A DNA stretch of 64,000 nucleotides, from the NCBI GenBank assembly GCA_965246925.1, contig OZ251994.1, positions 2,418,001-2,482,000 on the forward strand. The letters are read 5' to 3'. This stretch comes from JANPPS01 sp965246925. GTDB taxonomy: Bacteria > Pseudomonadota > Alphaproteobacteria > Acetobacterales > Acetobacteraceae. Both the position numbers and the translations under genes were made by a program. Of the stretch, positions 9,215 through 17,068 are shown one piece after another (within the stretch, counting starts at the first letter, position 1; each line of letters starts with the position of its first letter). The notes under the pieces were generated by a model. That model was not told the origin of the DNA and searched no databases. It saw nothing but the letters and a program-made list of their open reading frames with translations.

Positions 9215-10105
9215 ATGCGCTTCCTCCTCACCGCTTTGTTGCTCAGCACGCCCGCGCTCGCGCAGACCGGGACGCTCGATAAGATTAGGGAGACCGGCAC
9301 CGTGACGCTGGGAGTACGCGACAGTTCGGTGCCGTTCAGCTACCTCGATGATCAGCAGAGGCCGGTGGGCTATGCGATCGACATCTGCATGAAGGTGGTG
9401 GACGCGATCAAGGCCGAGCTGAAGCTGCCAGGCCTCAAGGTGGTCATGAGCCCGGTGACATCGGCCACGCGCATTCCCTTGATCGCCAACGGGACCATCG
9501 ATCTGGAATGCGGCAGCACGACCAACAATGCCGAGCGGCAGAAGCAGGTGGCGTTCAGCAACACTTATTTCCTGACCGCCAGCAAGTATGTGAGCAAGAG
9601 GACGGCAAACCTTGCCACGATCGATGACCTCAAGGGCAAGTCCGTCGTGTCCACCAGCGGCACCACCAACATCAAGCAGCTGAACGAGGCCAATGCGGCG
9701 CGGTCACTCGGCATCAACATCATGACCGGGAAGGACCACGCGGAAAGCTTCTTGCTGGTGGAGACCGGGCGGGCGGCGGCGTTCGTGATGGACGACGTGC
9801 TGCTGGCGAGCCTTGCGGCGTCCGCCAAGGAACCTTCCGCTTACAGCATCAGCACGGACGCGTTCTCCAAGCCGGAGCCTTACGCGATCATGCTCCGCCG
9901 CGATGACCCGGCGTTCAAGGCCGTCGTGGACCGCGCGACGTCGGCGCTGTTCCAATCGCCGGAAGGGCCCGCATTGTATGCGCGCTGGTTTACGCAGCCG
10001 ATTCCGCCGCGGCAGCTCAACCTCAATCTACCCATGTCAGACGTGCTCGCGCGGGCGTTCAAGGCGCCGAGCGATAACCCGGACCCGGCGCATTACGGCA
10101 GCTAA
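9215..10105 (+). CDS. gltI: Amino-acid ABC transporter periplasmic substrate-binding protein (GltI-like)
   Basis: This 296-residue protein starts at ATG 9215 with AAGGGA upstream and a signal peptide (MRFLLTALLLSTPALAQ). The mature part has the polar amino-acid binding fold: GTVTLGVRDSSVPFSYLDD, VGYAIDICMKVVDAIK, IDLECGSTTNNAERQKQVAFS and ESFLLVETGRAAAFVMDD. This pattern is closest to glutamate/aspartate binding proteins of the GltI type. It delivers substrate to the two permeases encoded immediately downstream. Confidence 0.87.
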   Translation: MRFLLTALLLSTPALAQTGTLDKIRETGTVTLGVRDSSVPFSYLDDQQRPVGYAIDICMKVVDAIKAELKLPGLKVVMSPVTSATRIPLIANGTIDLECGSTTNNAERQKQVAFSNTYFLTASKYVSKRTANLATIDDLKGKSVVSTSGTTNIKQLNEANAARSLGINIMTGKDHAESFLLVETGRAAAFVMDDVLLASLAASAKEPSAYSISTDAFSKPEPYAIMLRRDDPAFKAVVDRATSALFQSPEGPALYARWFTQPIPPRQLNLNLPMSDVLARAFKAPSDNPDPAHYGS

Positions 10106-10108
10106 TGG

Positions 10109-10834
10109 GTGAACTACCATTGGAATTGGGCGGTATTCTGGGACGCCTCGCCTGAAGGTACCGGCACCTATCTTTCCTTATTGTTCTGGGGCTTGCTGAC
10201 CACGGTCGAAGTGGCGGTGTTGGCCTGGTTGATCGCTTTAGGGTTCGGGACCGTCATCGGCGTCTGCCGCACGGTGCCGAGCCGGGGGCTGCGGGCGGTT
10301 GGCACGGTGTGGGTCGAGCTGTTCCGCAATATCCCGCTGCTGGTGCAGCTATTCCTGTGGTATTTCGTGCTGCCGGAGGTGGTACCGGAGCCGATTGGCG
10401 ATTGGCTTAAATCGCTGCAGAACGCGCCGTTCTTGATCGCGACGGTGGGCATCGGCTTGTTCATGTCGGCCCGGGTGGCGGAGCAGCTGCGCGCGGGGCT
10501 GGCGGCGCTGCCTAGGGGTCAGCTGCTGGCGGGCAGCGCGCTTGGGCTGACCACGGTGCAGACCTACCGCTACGTGCTGCTGCCGATGGCAGGACGCATC
10601 ATCTTGCCGCCGCTCACGAGTGAGCTGATCAACACGATCAAGAACACGTCGGTGGCGCTGACGATCGGCTTGCTCGAGCTGACGGCGCGGGCGCGGGCGA
10701 TGCAGGAGTTCAGCTTCCAGGTGTTCGAGGCGTTTGCCGCGGCGACATTGGGCTACGTGCTCATCAACGTGGCGGCGACTTGGCTGATGCGCACGCTCGA
10801 GCGGCGGGTACGGGTGCCGGGGTACTTGGTATGA
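10109..10834 (+). CDS. gltJ: Amino-acid ABC transporter permease (GltJ-like)
   Basis: This 241-residue inner-membrane protein starts at GTG 10109, three bases after the binding-protein stop. It has about five hydrophobic segments and the polar-amino-acid permease signatures ELFRNIPLLVQLF and AGLAALPRGQLLAGSALGL (the EAA-type loop that contacts the ATPase), plus INTIKNTSVALTIGLLEL. It overlaps the second permease gene in an ATGA (10831-10834). Substrate (glutamate/aspartate or related) is inferred from family. Confidence 0.87.
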   Translation: MNYHWNWAVFWDASPEGTGTYLSLLFWGLLTTVEVAVLAWLIALGFGTVIGVCRTVPSRGLRAVGTVWVELFRNIPLLVQLFLWYFVLPEVVPEPIGDWLKSLQNAPFLIATVGIGLFMSARVAEQLRAGLAALPRGQLLAGSALGLTTVQTYRYVLLPMAGRIILPPLTSELINTIKNTSVALTIGLLELTARARAMQEFSFQVFEAFAAATLGYVLINVAATWLMRTLERRVRVPGYLV

Positions 10835-11517
10835 GCTTCGATTTCGGCGTGATCGAGCGGAGCATGGGCTACCTGTTCCTGGACGGCATGCGGTTCACCT
10901 TGACGCTCACGGGCTTGGCGGCGGGGGGCGGGGTGGTGCTGGGCACCGGGCTGGCGCTGGCGCGGCTGGCCGGGGGGCGGGTGCTGTCCGGTATCGCTAC
11001 GTTTTATGTCAATGCCATGCGGACCTTGCCGCTGGTGCTGGTCATCTTCTGGTTCTACTTCTTGGTGCCATATGTGGGGCAGTGGTTTACCGGCGCGCCC
11101 CGGCCGATCCAGGTGGGCGCGTTCGCCAGCACGGCTCTTACGTTCACGCTGTTCGAGGCGGCGTTCTTCAGCGAGATCATCCGGGCCGGCATCGGTGCCA
11201 TACCGCGCGGCCAAATGGCGGCCGGGCTGGCGCTGGGGCTGAGCTATGTACAGGTGATGGGGAGCGTGATCCTGCCGCAAGTCTTCCGCACGATGTTGCC
11301 GGTGTTGCTGACCCAGACCATCATTCTGTTTCAGGATACGTCGCTGTGCTACGTGATTTCCATGACCGATTTCCTGGGGGCGGCTTCCAAGGTGGCGCAG
11401 CGGGACGGACGGCTGGTGGAGATGTATGTTTTTGCTGCGCTGGTTTACTTTACCATGAGCTATGCGGCCTCCCGTGGAGTGCGTGCGTTGCAGGGCCGGG
11501 TGGCGATCGTGCGCTAG
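10831..11517 (+). CDS. gltK: Amino-acid ABC transporter permease (GltK-like)
   Basis: This 228-residue membrane protein starts at ATG 10831, overlapping the previous stop. It has NAMRTLPLVLVIFWFYF, IIRAGIGAIPRGQMAAGLALGL (ATPase-contact loop) and ILFQDTSLCYVISMTDF. It should form a heterodimeric channel with the preceding permease. The ATP-binding subunit gene that usually follows is missing: the next element is tRNA-Pro. Confidence 0.87.
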   Translation: MSFDFGVIERSMGYLFLDGMRFTLTLTGLAAGGGVVLGTGLALARLAGGRVLSGIATFYVNAMRTLPLVLVIFWFYFLVPYVGQWFTGAPRPIQVGAFASTALTFTLFEAAFFSEIIRAGIGAIPRGQMAAGLALGLSYVQVMGSVILPQVFRTMLPVLLTQTIILFQDTSLCYVISMTDFLGAASKVAQRDGRLVEMYVFAALVYFTMSYAASRGVRALQGRVAIVR

Positions 11518-11558
11518 CCTTGTCACTGTGACGCCAGGGCCGTAATGTGTGGCGCAGT

Positions 11559-11635
11559 CGGGGCGTGGCGCAGCCTGGTAGCGCGCCTGTTTTGGGTACA
11601 GGAGGCCCCCGGTTCGAGTCCGGGCGCCCCGACCA
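11559..11635 (+). tRNA. tRNA-Pro (anticodon TGG)
   Basis: The 77-nt cloverleaf includes an encoded CCA. The acceptor stem CGGGGCG (11559-11565) pairs with CGCCCCG (11625-11631). The anticodon stem CCTGT/ACAGG encloses the loop TTTGGGT with anticodon TGG. The T-arm GGTTCGAGTCC is standard. The unusual C1:G72 first pair of proline tRNAs is present. Confidence 0.97.
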
Positions 11636-11651
11636 TTGATGGAGAGCTTCA

Positions 11652-11963
11652 TTGAGCCGAGCCCGCATTTTCCAGCGCCCCAAGACTGCCACCCAGTCCG
11701 GCAAGGCCGGGGCGGGCAATTGGGTGCTGGATTTCGAGCCCGCCCAGCGAGAGGTGAACGACCCGCTGATGGGCTGGTGGGGCGGTGGCGACATGAACGG
11801 CCAGGTCCGGTTACGCTTCGACACGCAGGAAGAGGCGGTGGCGTTCGCGGAGAAGAAGGGCGTGCCCTACGAGGTCGAGACGCCGCCTGTGCCACGTCCG
11901 GTAAAGCCGAAGGCGTATGCGGATAATTTCAAGTATGGACGGGCGGAGAACTGGACCCATTAG
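11652..11963 (+). CDS. NDUFS4-like ETC complex I subunit
   Basis: This 103-residue protein matches the small alphaproteobacterial complex I accessory subunit: RIFQRPKTATQSGKA at the N-terminus, W-x-L-x-FEPAQREVNDPLMGWWGGGDM, LRFDTQEEAVAFAEKKG and the C-terminal YADNFKYGRAENWTH. The mitochondrial counterpart is NDUFS4 (18 kDa), which supports the peripheral arm of NADH:quinone oxidoreductase. The start appears to be TTG at 11652, with GGAGAG upstream. It lies 16 bases after tRNA-Pro and is probably co-expressed from that side. Confidence 0.87.
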   Translation: MSRARIFQRPKTATQSGKAGAGNWVLDFEPAQREVNDPLMGWWGGGDMNGQVRLRFDTQEEAVAFAEKKGVPYEVETPPVPRPVKPKAYADNFKYGRAENWTH

Positions 11964-11996
11964 ACGGCGGGTTTTCGATCCAGCGCCGGTTAGTCC

Positions 11997-12036
11997 TTAG
12001 TTTGTTAAGGGACGCGTTAGTTTGTTAAGGGACGCG
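11997..12036. repeat. 20-bp perfect tandem direct repeat (two units)
   Basis: The unit TTAGTTTGTTAAGGGACGCG occurs at 11997-12016 and again at 12017-12036 without change. It lies in the 139-base gap downstream of the NDUFS4-like gene. It is AT-richer than the surroundings and has no recognised function. Confidence 0.85.
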
Positions 12037-12102
12037 CTGCCGCGTGCCGCCCTTCGACAAGCTTGCGGCTAGCGGGGTTTGAATACCACCCGGGAAACGG
12101 CC

Positions 12103-12315
12103 CTAGACGCTTAGGTTCAGTAGCGAGCCGCGGGGTTGGTGATTGTTGGGGGGCAGTGGGCCTGTGAGGGGCTTCTGCTCGGGCGGTTCCGCCTGACGCA
12201 CGGACTCGCGCGCTAGGCGCACCGGGCCGGCGCGGTTGAGGGAGGCCGTGGCGTTGGCCTGCGAGAAGGCGGCGAGGGTATTGGTTGAGAGCATATGGAG
12301 GACTGTAGTGCGCAT
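12103..12315 (-). CDS. Small hypothetical protein (70 residues), probably leaderless
   Basis: The frame from ATG 12315 encodes 70 residues beginning MRTTVLHMLSTNTLAAFSQA and ending PRGSLLNLSV. There is no signal peptide or recognised domain; the second half is proline/glutamine-rich. A good sigma-70-like promoter ends 7 bases before the ATG (see 12323-12351), which would put the transcript start at or next to the start codon. A TTG start at 12351 would lie inside the -35 box and is unlikely. It follows pgk on the same strand. Coding status is inferred from promoter plus frame. Confidence 0.5.
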   Translation of the reverse strand: MRTTVLHMLSTNTLAAFSQANATASLNRAGPVRLARESVRQAEPPEQKPLTGPLPPNNHQPRGSLLNLSV

Positions 12316-12322
12316 AGGTTTC

Positions 12323-12351
12323 AAAATAATTAACAGCTCGAAGAATTTCAA
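12323..12351 (-). promoter_or_regulatory. Sigma-70-like promoter between pgk and the 70-residue ORF
   Basis: On the minus strand, TTGAAA (12351-12346) and TATTTT (12328-12323) are separated by exactly 17 bases. The -35 box overlaps the pgk stop codon. The region is strikingly AT-rich compared with its surroundings. The predicted start point falls at about the ATG of the small ORF. Confidence 0.6.
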
Positions 12352-13538
12352 CCCTGAAGTGTAAATACTCCTGGGAGCGTCTTACCCTCCATCCACTCCA
12401 GAAACGCGCCACCGGCGGAACTGACGTAGGTTAGGCGCTCCAGCACCCCGGCGTGCTTTAGCGCGGCCACGGTATCGCCACCGCCGGCCACGCTGAGCAA
12501 CGCGCCCGATTCGGTCGCGTCAGCCACCGCGTGGGCCAGTGCCACGGTCGCCTGATCGAATGGCGGTGTCTCGAATGCGCCGAGCGGACCGTTCCACACC
12601 AGGGTACGCATCTCCGGCAAACGGTCGATCAGCCGTTGTACCGTGTTGGCACCGACATCCAGCATCATGGAGTCATCTTGTATGGCGTGGACCGAGACCT
12701 CTTCGGACGGCGCGTGGGCGCGGAACTCGCGCGCGACCACGGCATCGACCGGGAGCACGATGTCGCAGCCGGCGCGCTTGGCTTCGGCCATGATCTCGCG
12801 GGCGGTGTCGTGCATCTCGGCCTCCTGTAGGGACTTGCCGACGGCCACGCCTTGCGCGGCCAGGAAGGTGTTGGCCATGGCGCCGCCGATCACGAGCACG
12901 TCCACCTTGCGAACGAGATTGCCGAGCAAGTCTAGCTTGGTGGACACCTTGGACCCGCCGACGATGGCGCAAACCGGGCGGGCCGGGGTGGTGAGGGCCG
13001 CCTCCAGCGCCTCGATCTCGCGCTGCATCAGCCGTCCGGCGTACGCGGGGCGGTGGCGGGCCACGCCTTCGGTGCTGGCGTGGGCGCGGTGCGCGGCGGA
13101 GAAGGCGTCGTTCACATAGATGTCGGCCAGCGCGGCAAGGCCCTCGATGAACTCGGGGTCGTTGCCTTCCTCGCCGGGGTGGAAACGGGTGTTCTCCAGC
13201 AGCAGCACCTCTCCCTCGTGCATGGCCAGCACCGCCTCCTGTGCCATCGGGCCCACGGTATGCGGCAAGAAGCGGACGGGGTGGCCGAGCGTGCTGCCGA
13301 GTGCGGCGGCCATGGGGGCGAGGCTCATGGACGGCACGGGCGTGCCGCGGGGACGGTCGAAATGGCTGCAGACGATGACCCGGGCCCCGGCGTCCGCCAG
13401 CTCCTTGATGGTGGGGGTCAGCCGCTCGATCCGGGTGTGATCGGTGATGACCCCGTCCCGCACCGGCACGTTCAGGTCGGCCCGCAGCAGCACGCGCAGG
13501 CCACGCACCGCCACCCCGTCCAGCGTACGCAGCGCCAT
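12348..13538 (-). CDS. pgk: Phosphoglycerate kinase
   Basis: This 396-residue cytoplasmic enzyme interconverts 1,3-bisphosphoglycerate + ADP and 3-phosphoglycerate + ATP. Signatures are LLRADLNVPVRDG, CSHFDRPRG, LLLENTRFHPGEE, CAIVGGSKVSTKL and the nucleotide loop VAGGGDTVAAL. The ATG at 13538 overlaps the gapA stop by one base (TAATG), so the two are translationally coupled. The frame extends upstream, but only the ATG fits the family length. Gene order tkt-gapA-pgk supports central carbon metabolism or a Calvin-type pathway. Confidence 0.97.
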   Translation of the reverse strand: MALRTLDGVAVRGLRVLLRADLNVPVRDGVITDHTRIERLTPTIKELADAGARVIVCSHFDRPRGTPVPSMSLAPMAAALGSTLGHPVRFLPHTVGPMAQEAVLAMHEGEVLLLENTRFHPGEEGNDPEFIEGLAALADIYVNDAFSAAHRAHASTEGVARHRPAYAGRLMQREIEALEAALTTPARPVCAIVGGSKVSTKLDLLGNLVRKVDVLVIGGAMANTFLAAQGVAVGKSLQEAEMHDTAREIMAEAKRAGCDIVLPVDAVVAREFRAHAPSEEVSVHAIQDDSMMLDVGANTVQRLIDRLPEMRTLVWNGPLGAFETPPFDQATVALAHAVADATESGALLSVAGGGDTVAALKHAGVLERLTYVSSAGGAFLEWMEGKTLPGVFTLQG

Positions 13539-14554
13539 TACATGGACCCGAACAGCACGGCGGTATCGAGCATCCGGTTGCTGAAGCCCCACTCGTTGTC
13601 ATACCAGCCCATGACGCGCGCGAGCTGCCCATCGACCACGGCCGTCTGCATCGCGTCGAAGCTGCAGGAGGCGGGGACGTGGTTGAAGTCGATGCTGACG
13701 AGCTTGTCCCGGCTATAGACCAGGATGTCCTTCATGGGCCCCGCGGCGGCGGCCTCGAACGCGGCGTTGATCTGCTCCACGGTCGCGTGGTCGCGAAGGT
13801 TCACGTCGAGACTCACCAGGCTCACGTTCGGCACCGGCACGCGAATGGCGGTCCCGTCGAGCTTGCCCTTCAGCTCCGGAATTACCAGCCCCAAAGCCTT
13901 GGCAGCGCCGGTGCTGGTGGGGATGGAGCTGACCGCGGCGGCGCGGGCGCGGTGCAGGTCCTTGTGCAGCGTATCGACGGTGTTCTGGTCCCCGGTATAG
14001 GCGTGGATGGTTACCATGTAGCCGCGCAGCAGGCCGAAGCTGTCATGCAGCACCTTGGCCATCGGCGCCAGGCAGTTGGTGGTGCAAGAGCCGTTGCTGA
14101 TCACCGTCATGTCCTTGGTGATCACCTGCTGGTTCACGCCGAACACGACGGTCGCGTCCACGCCGTCCGCCGGGGCGGAGATCAGCACCTTGCGGGCGCC
14201 CGCCCCGGTGATCAAAGCCATGGCGGCGTCCTTGGTGGTGAACCGGCCGGTGCACTCCAGCGCCACGTCCACGCCTTTATAGGGTACCTTGGACGGATCC
14301 TTCTCGGCCGTGACCGTCAGCGGGCCGTAGGTCCGTCCGTTATGGCTGATGGTGATGGTCTGGCCGTCCACGTGCACCTGGCCGGGAAACCGCCCGTGCA
14401 CGCTGTCATAGCGGAACAGATGCGCGTTGGCCTCGACACTGCCGAGGTCGTTGATGGCCACCGGCTCGATGTCCGTGCGCCCGCTCTCGATAATGGCGCG
14501 CAGCACCAGGCGGCCGATGCGTCCGAATCCGTTGATCGCGACCTTCACGGCCAT
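13538..14554 (-). CDS. gapA: Glyceraldehyde-3-phosphate dehydrogenase, type I
   Basis: This 338-residue enzyme has the NAD-binding GFGRIGR at residues 9-15, Asp36 in the INDLG loop that favours NAD, and the catalytic cysteine C157 in SNGSCTTNC. The substrate loop is IHAYTGDQN, and GWYDNEWGFSNRM sits at the C-terminus. It makes 1,3-bisphosphoglycerate for the coupled pgk product. It lies 10 bases downstream of tkt on the same strand. Confidence 0.97.
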   Translation of the reverse strand: MAVKVAINGFGRIGRLVLRAIIESGRTDIEPVAINDLGSVEANAHLFRYDSVHGRFPGQVHVDGQTITISHNGRTYGPLTVTAEKDPSKVPYKGVDVALECTGRFTTKDAAMALITGAGARKVLISAPADGVDATVVFGVNQQVITKDMTVISNGSCTTNCLAPMAKVLHDSFGLLRGYMVTIHAYTGDQNTVDTLHKDLHRARAAAVSSIPTSTGAAKALGLVIPELKGKLDGTAIRVPVPNVSLVSLDVNLRDHATVEQINAAFEAAAAGPMKDILVYSRDKLVSIDFNHVPASCSFDAMQTAVVDGQLARVMGWYDNEWGFSNRMLDTAVLFGSM

Positions 14555-14564
14555 TCATGTTCCC

Positions 14565-16628
14565 CTAGTTCGAAATAAGCCGCTTGCGCACGGCCGAGGT
14601 GATGGCCTCCGGCGTGATGCCGAAGTGCCGGAAGAGGTCGGCGGCGGGGGCGCTGGCGCCGAAGCCGGTCATGCCGATGAAGCAGCCGTCGCAGCCGAGC
14701 CAGCGCTCCCAGCCGAACCCGCACGCGGCCTCGATCCCGAAGCGGGGGGCGCTACCGAGAACGGCGGCGCTGTACGCCTCGGCCTGCTGCTGGAACAACT
14801 CCCAGCACGGGAGCGAGACGACGGCGACGGGAATGCCCTGTTCAGCCAGCAGGCGCCGGGCCTCGAGCGCCACGGCGACCTCGGACCCGGTCGCGATCAG
14901 CGTGGCCCGGCGTGCGCCCTCGGCCTCGGCCAGGACGTAGCCGCCGCGGGCGCAGCGGTTCTCGGCGGCGTCGGTGCGGAGGGCGGGGACGGATTGCCGG
15001 GTGAGCGCCAGCACGCTCGGCCCGTCGCTGCGGCGGATGGCGAGTTCCCAGCACTCGGCGGTCTCCATCGCGTCCGCGGGGCGGAAGACGTGGACGCCGG
15101 GTAGGGCGCGAAGCGCGGCGAGCTGCTCGACCGGCTGATGCGTCGGTCCGTCCTCGCCGACGCCGATGCTGTCATGGGTGAGGACGTGGATGACGCGCTG
15201 GCGCATCAGCGCGGCCATGCGCAGGGCGGGGCGCATGTAGTCGCTGAACGCGAGGAAGGTCGCGGCATACGGGATAATGCCGCCATGCAGCGCCAGGCCG
15301 TTCAGCGCCGCGGCCATGCCGTGCTCCCGCACGCCGTAATGCACGAACCGCCCGGCGAAGGCACCCGGCCCGATCGCGGCCATGCCGGCCGGCTGGCTGT
15401 AGGTGGAGGCCGCAAGGTCCGCCGAGCCGCCGGCCAGCTCCGGTATGGCGGGGGCCAGGGCCTGCAGGGCGCGGAGGCTGCTGGCCCGGGTGGCCTCGCC
15501 AGCATGACCCACCTCCTGTCGGCCCACCTCTTGGCGAAGCGTGGCCACGGCTTCGTGCCACGACTCCGGCAGCCGTCCGGCCGTGACCCGCTCGAACTCG
15601 GCGCGGAGCGGGTGGTTGTTAAGCCGCTTGAGCCAGGCGCGCCGGGCACCGGTGCCCTGCTGCCCGGCCTTCTCCCAGCGCGCGACCAGGTCGGGCGGGA
15701 GGGTGAACGCCTCGTGCGGCCAGTCCATGGCGTGCTTGGCGCCGGTGCACTCGTCCCCGCCCAGCGGCTGGCCGTGGCAGGCGGAGGTGCCGGCCTTGGT
15801 GGGGGCGGCGAAGCCGATCACGGTGCGGCAGGCGATCAGCGTGGGCTTCTTGGACCGCACCGCCAGCGACAGCGCGGCCTGGATGGCGGCGGGATCATGG
15901 CCATCCACCCGCTTCGTGGCCCAACCCAGGGCGGCAAACCACTTCAACGGCTCGTCCGACGCGGCGAGCGCGGTGCCGCCGTCGATCGAGGTGCTATTGT
16001 CATCCCAGAGCAGCGTCAGCTTCTCCAGCCGCAGATGCCCGGCGAGCGCCGCAGCCTCGTGCGTCACGCCCTCCATCAGGTCCCCGTCCGAGCACATGAC
16101 CCAGGTCCGGTGATCGACCAGGCTGCGTCCGAACCGCGCGGCCATCATGCGCTCGGCCAGCGCCATGCCGACGGCGGTGGCCACGCCCTGACCGAGCGGC
16201 CCTGCGCTCGCCTCGATCGCCGGGTGCGCGCCGTATTCCGGGTGCCCGGCGGCCGCACTGTCGAGCTGGCGGAACCGGCGCAGCACGTCCATCTCCATGC
16301 CGGCATGCCCGGTAAGGTGCAGCAGCGCATAGAGCAGCATGGAGCCGTGCCCGGCCGACAGCACGAAACGGTCCCGGTCCGGCCAGCGCGGGTCGGCCGC
16401 GTCATAGCGGAGCACGCGGGTCCAGAGCGCGGTGGCGACGTCGGCCATGCCCATCGGCATGCCGGGATGGCCGGAGCCGGCCTCCTCCACAGCGTCCAAG
16501 GTCAGCACCCGGATGGCATCGGCCATCCGCCGCTCGACCGTCGCGGGCCGGGCCAGGATGGCGGCCTGGGCAAGGAGGGCGGACGGGCTGGGCGGGACGG
16601 GCACGGAGGGTAGGCTTGCGCCTGGCAT
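14565..16628 (-). CDS. tkt: Transketolase
   Basis: This 687-residue thiamine-diphosphate enzyme has AIRVLTLDAVEEAGSGHPGMPMGMAD at the N-terminus, the ThDP/Mg motif CSDGDLMEGVTHEA ... LLWDDN, and the pyrimidine-domain stretch YGVREHGMAAALNGLALHGG. It transfers two-carbon units in the pentose phosphate or Calvin cycle. It is the first gene of a tkt-gapA-pgk operon. The ~20-residue N-terminal extension before the conserved start suggests the true ATG may be slightly internal. Confidence 0.96.
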   Translation of the reverse strand: MPGASLPSVPVPPSPSALLAQAAILARPATVERRMADAIRVLTLDAVEEAGSGHPGMPMGMADVATALWTRVLRYDAADPRWPDRDRFVLSAGHGSMLLYALLHLTGHAGMEMDVLRRFRQLDSAAAGHPEYGAHPAIEASAGPLGQGVATAVGMALAERMMAARFGRSLVDHRTWVMCSDGDLMEGVTHEAAALAGHLRLEKLTLLWDDNSTSIDGGTALAASDEPLKWFAALGWATKRVDGHDPAAIQAALSLAVRSKKPTLIACRTVIGFAAPTKAGTSACHGQPLGGDECTGAKHAMDWPHEAFTLPPDLVARWEKAGQQGTGARRAWLKRLNNHPLRAEFERVTAGRLPESWHEAVATLRQEVGRQEVGHAGEATRASSLRALQALAPAIPELAGGSADLAASTYSQPAGMAAIGPGAFAGRFVHYGVREHGMAAALNGLALHGGIIPYAATFLAFSDYMRPALRMAALMRQRVIHVLTHDSIGVGEDGPTHQPVEQLAALRALPGVHVFRPADAMETAECWELAIRRSDGPSVLALTRQSVPALRTDAAENRCARGGYVLAEAEGARRATLIATGSEVAVALEARRLLAEQGIPVAVVSLPCWELFQQQAEAYSAAVLGSAPRFGIEAACGFGWERWLGCDGCFIGMTGFGASAPAADLFRHFGITPEAITSAVRKRLISN

Positions 16629-16784
16629 CGACGCTCCATTGGCGGGTAGGCCGCTATACGGGGGCGGGGCGCGGGCGGCAAGGGTGGGCTTAGGTGCGGC
16701 CGTAAGCCCGCGATACGGAAGGCGTGGGAGGGTGAAGGGTCATGCGTAGAACGAGGGAGCGCATGGAGCGCCGCGGAGAATGAG

Positions 16785-17057
16785 ATGCGTTATATATTGT
16801 TGGGCATGGGTGCCTTGCTGATTGCTGGTGTGGCCGTGGCGCAGCCCGCGCCGCCCGAAGGCCCGCCGGGCCCGCGTGAGGAAGGCATGCACGGGCATCA
16901 CGGCATGATGAGGCGCATGATGGAGGGCGGAAAGGCCGCGCATTTCCGGTTCGTACGGGGCGACAACCGGGTCGATATCAAGTGCGCTGCGGATGAGCCG
17001 ATGAAGGCGTGCGTGGAGGCGGCGGGGACGCTATTGGATAAGCTCGGGCCCAAATAG
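16785..17057 (+). CDS. Small secreted hypothetical protein
   Basis: This 90-residue protein has a clear signal peptide (MRYILLGMGALLIAGVAVAQ). The mature region is Pro/Gly-rich, then His/Met-rich (MHGHHGMMRRMM), then a conserved-looking segment with two cysteines (IKCAADEPMKACVEAAGTLLDKL). The His/Met cluster could bind copper or another metal, but this is speculation. The start has CGGAG upstream. It is divergent from tkt and followed after 11 bases by the Uma2 gene. Confidence 0.75.
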   Translation: MRYILLGMGALLIAGVAVAQPAPPEGPPGPREEGMHGHHGMMRRMMEGGKAAHFRFVRGDNRVDIKCAADEPMKACVEAAGTLLDKLGPK

Positions 17058-17068
17058 GTTTAATCGCA

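Noticed and set aside
10753..11895. 380-residue minus-strand frame spanning the second permease and tRNA-Pro
   Set aside because: It runs across a tRNA and three genuine genes on the other strand.
15138..16613. 491-residue plus-strand open frame opposite transketolase
   Set aside because: It is antisense to a clear tkt gene and its translation (Arg/Gly/His-rich, no domain) is typical of GC-rich shadow frames.
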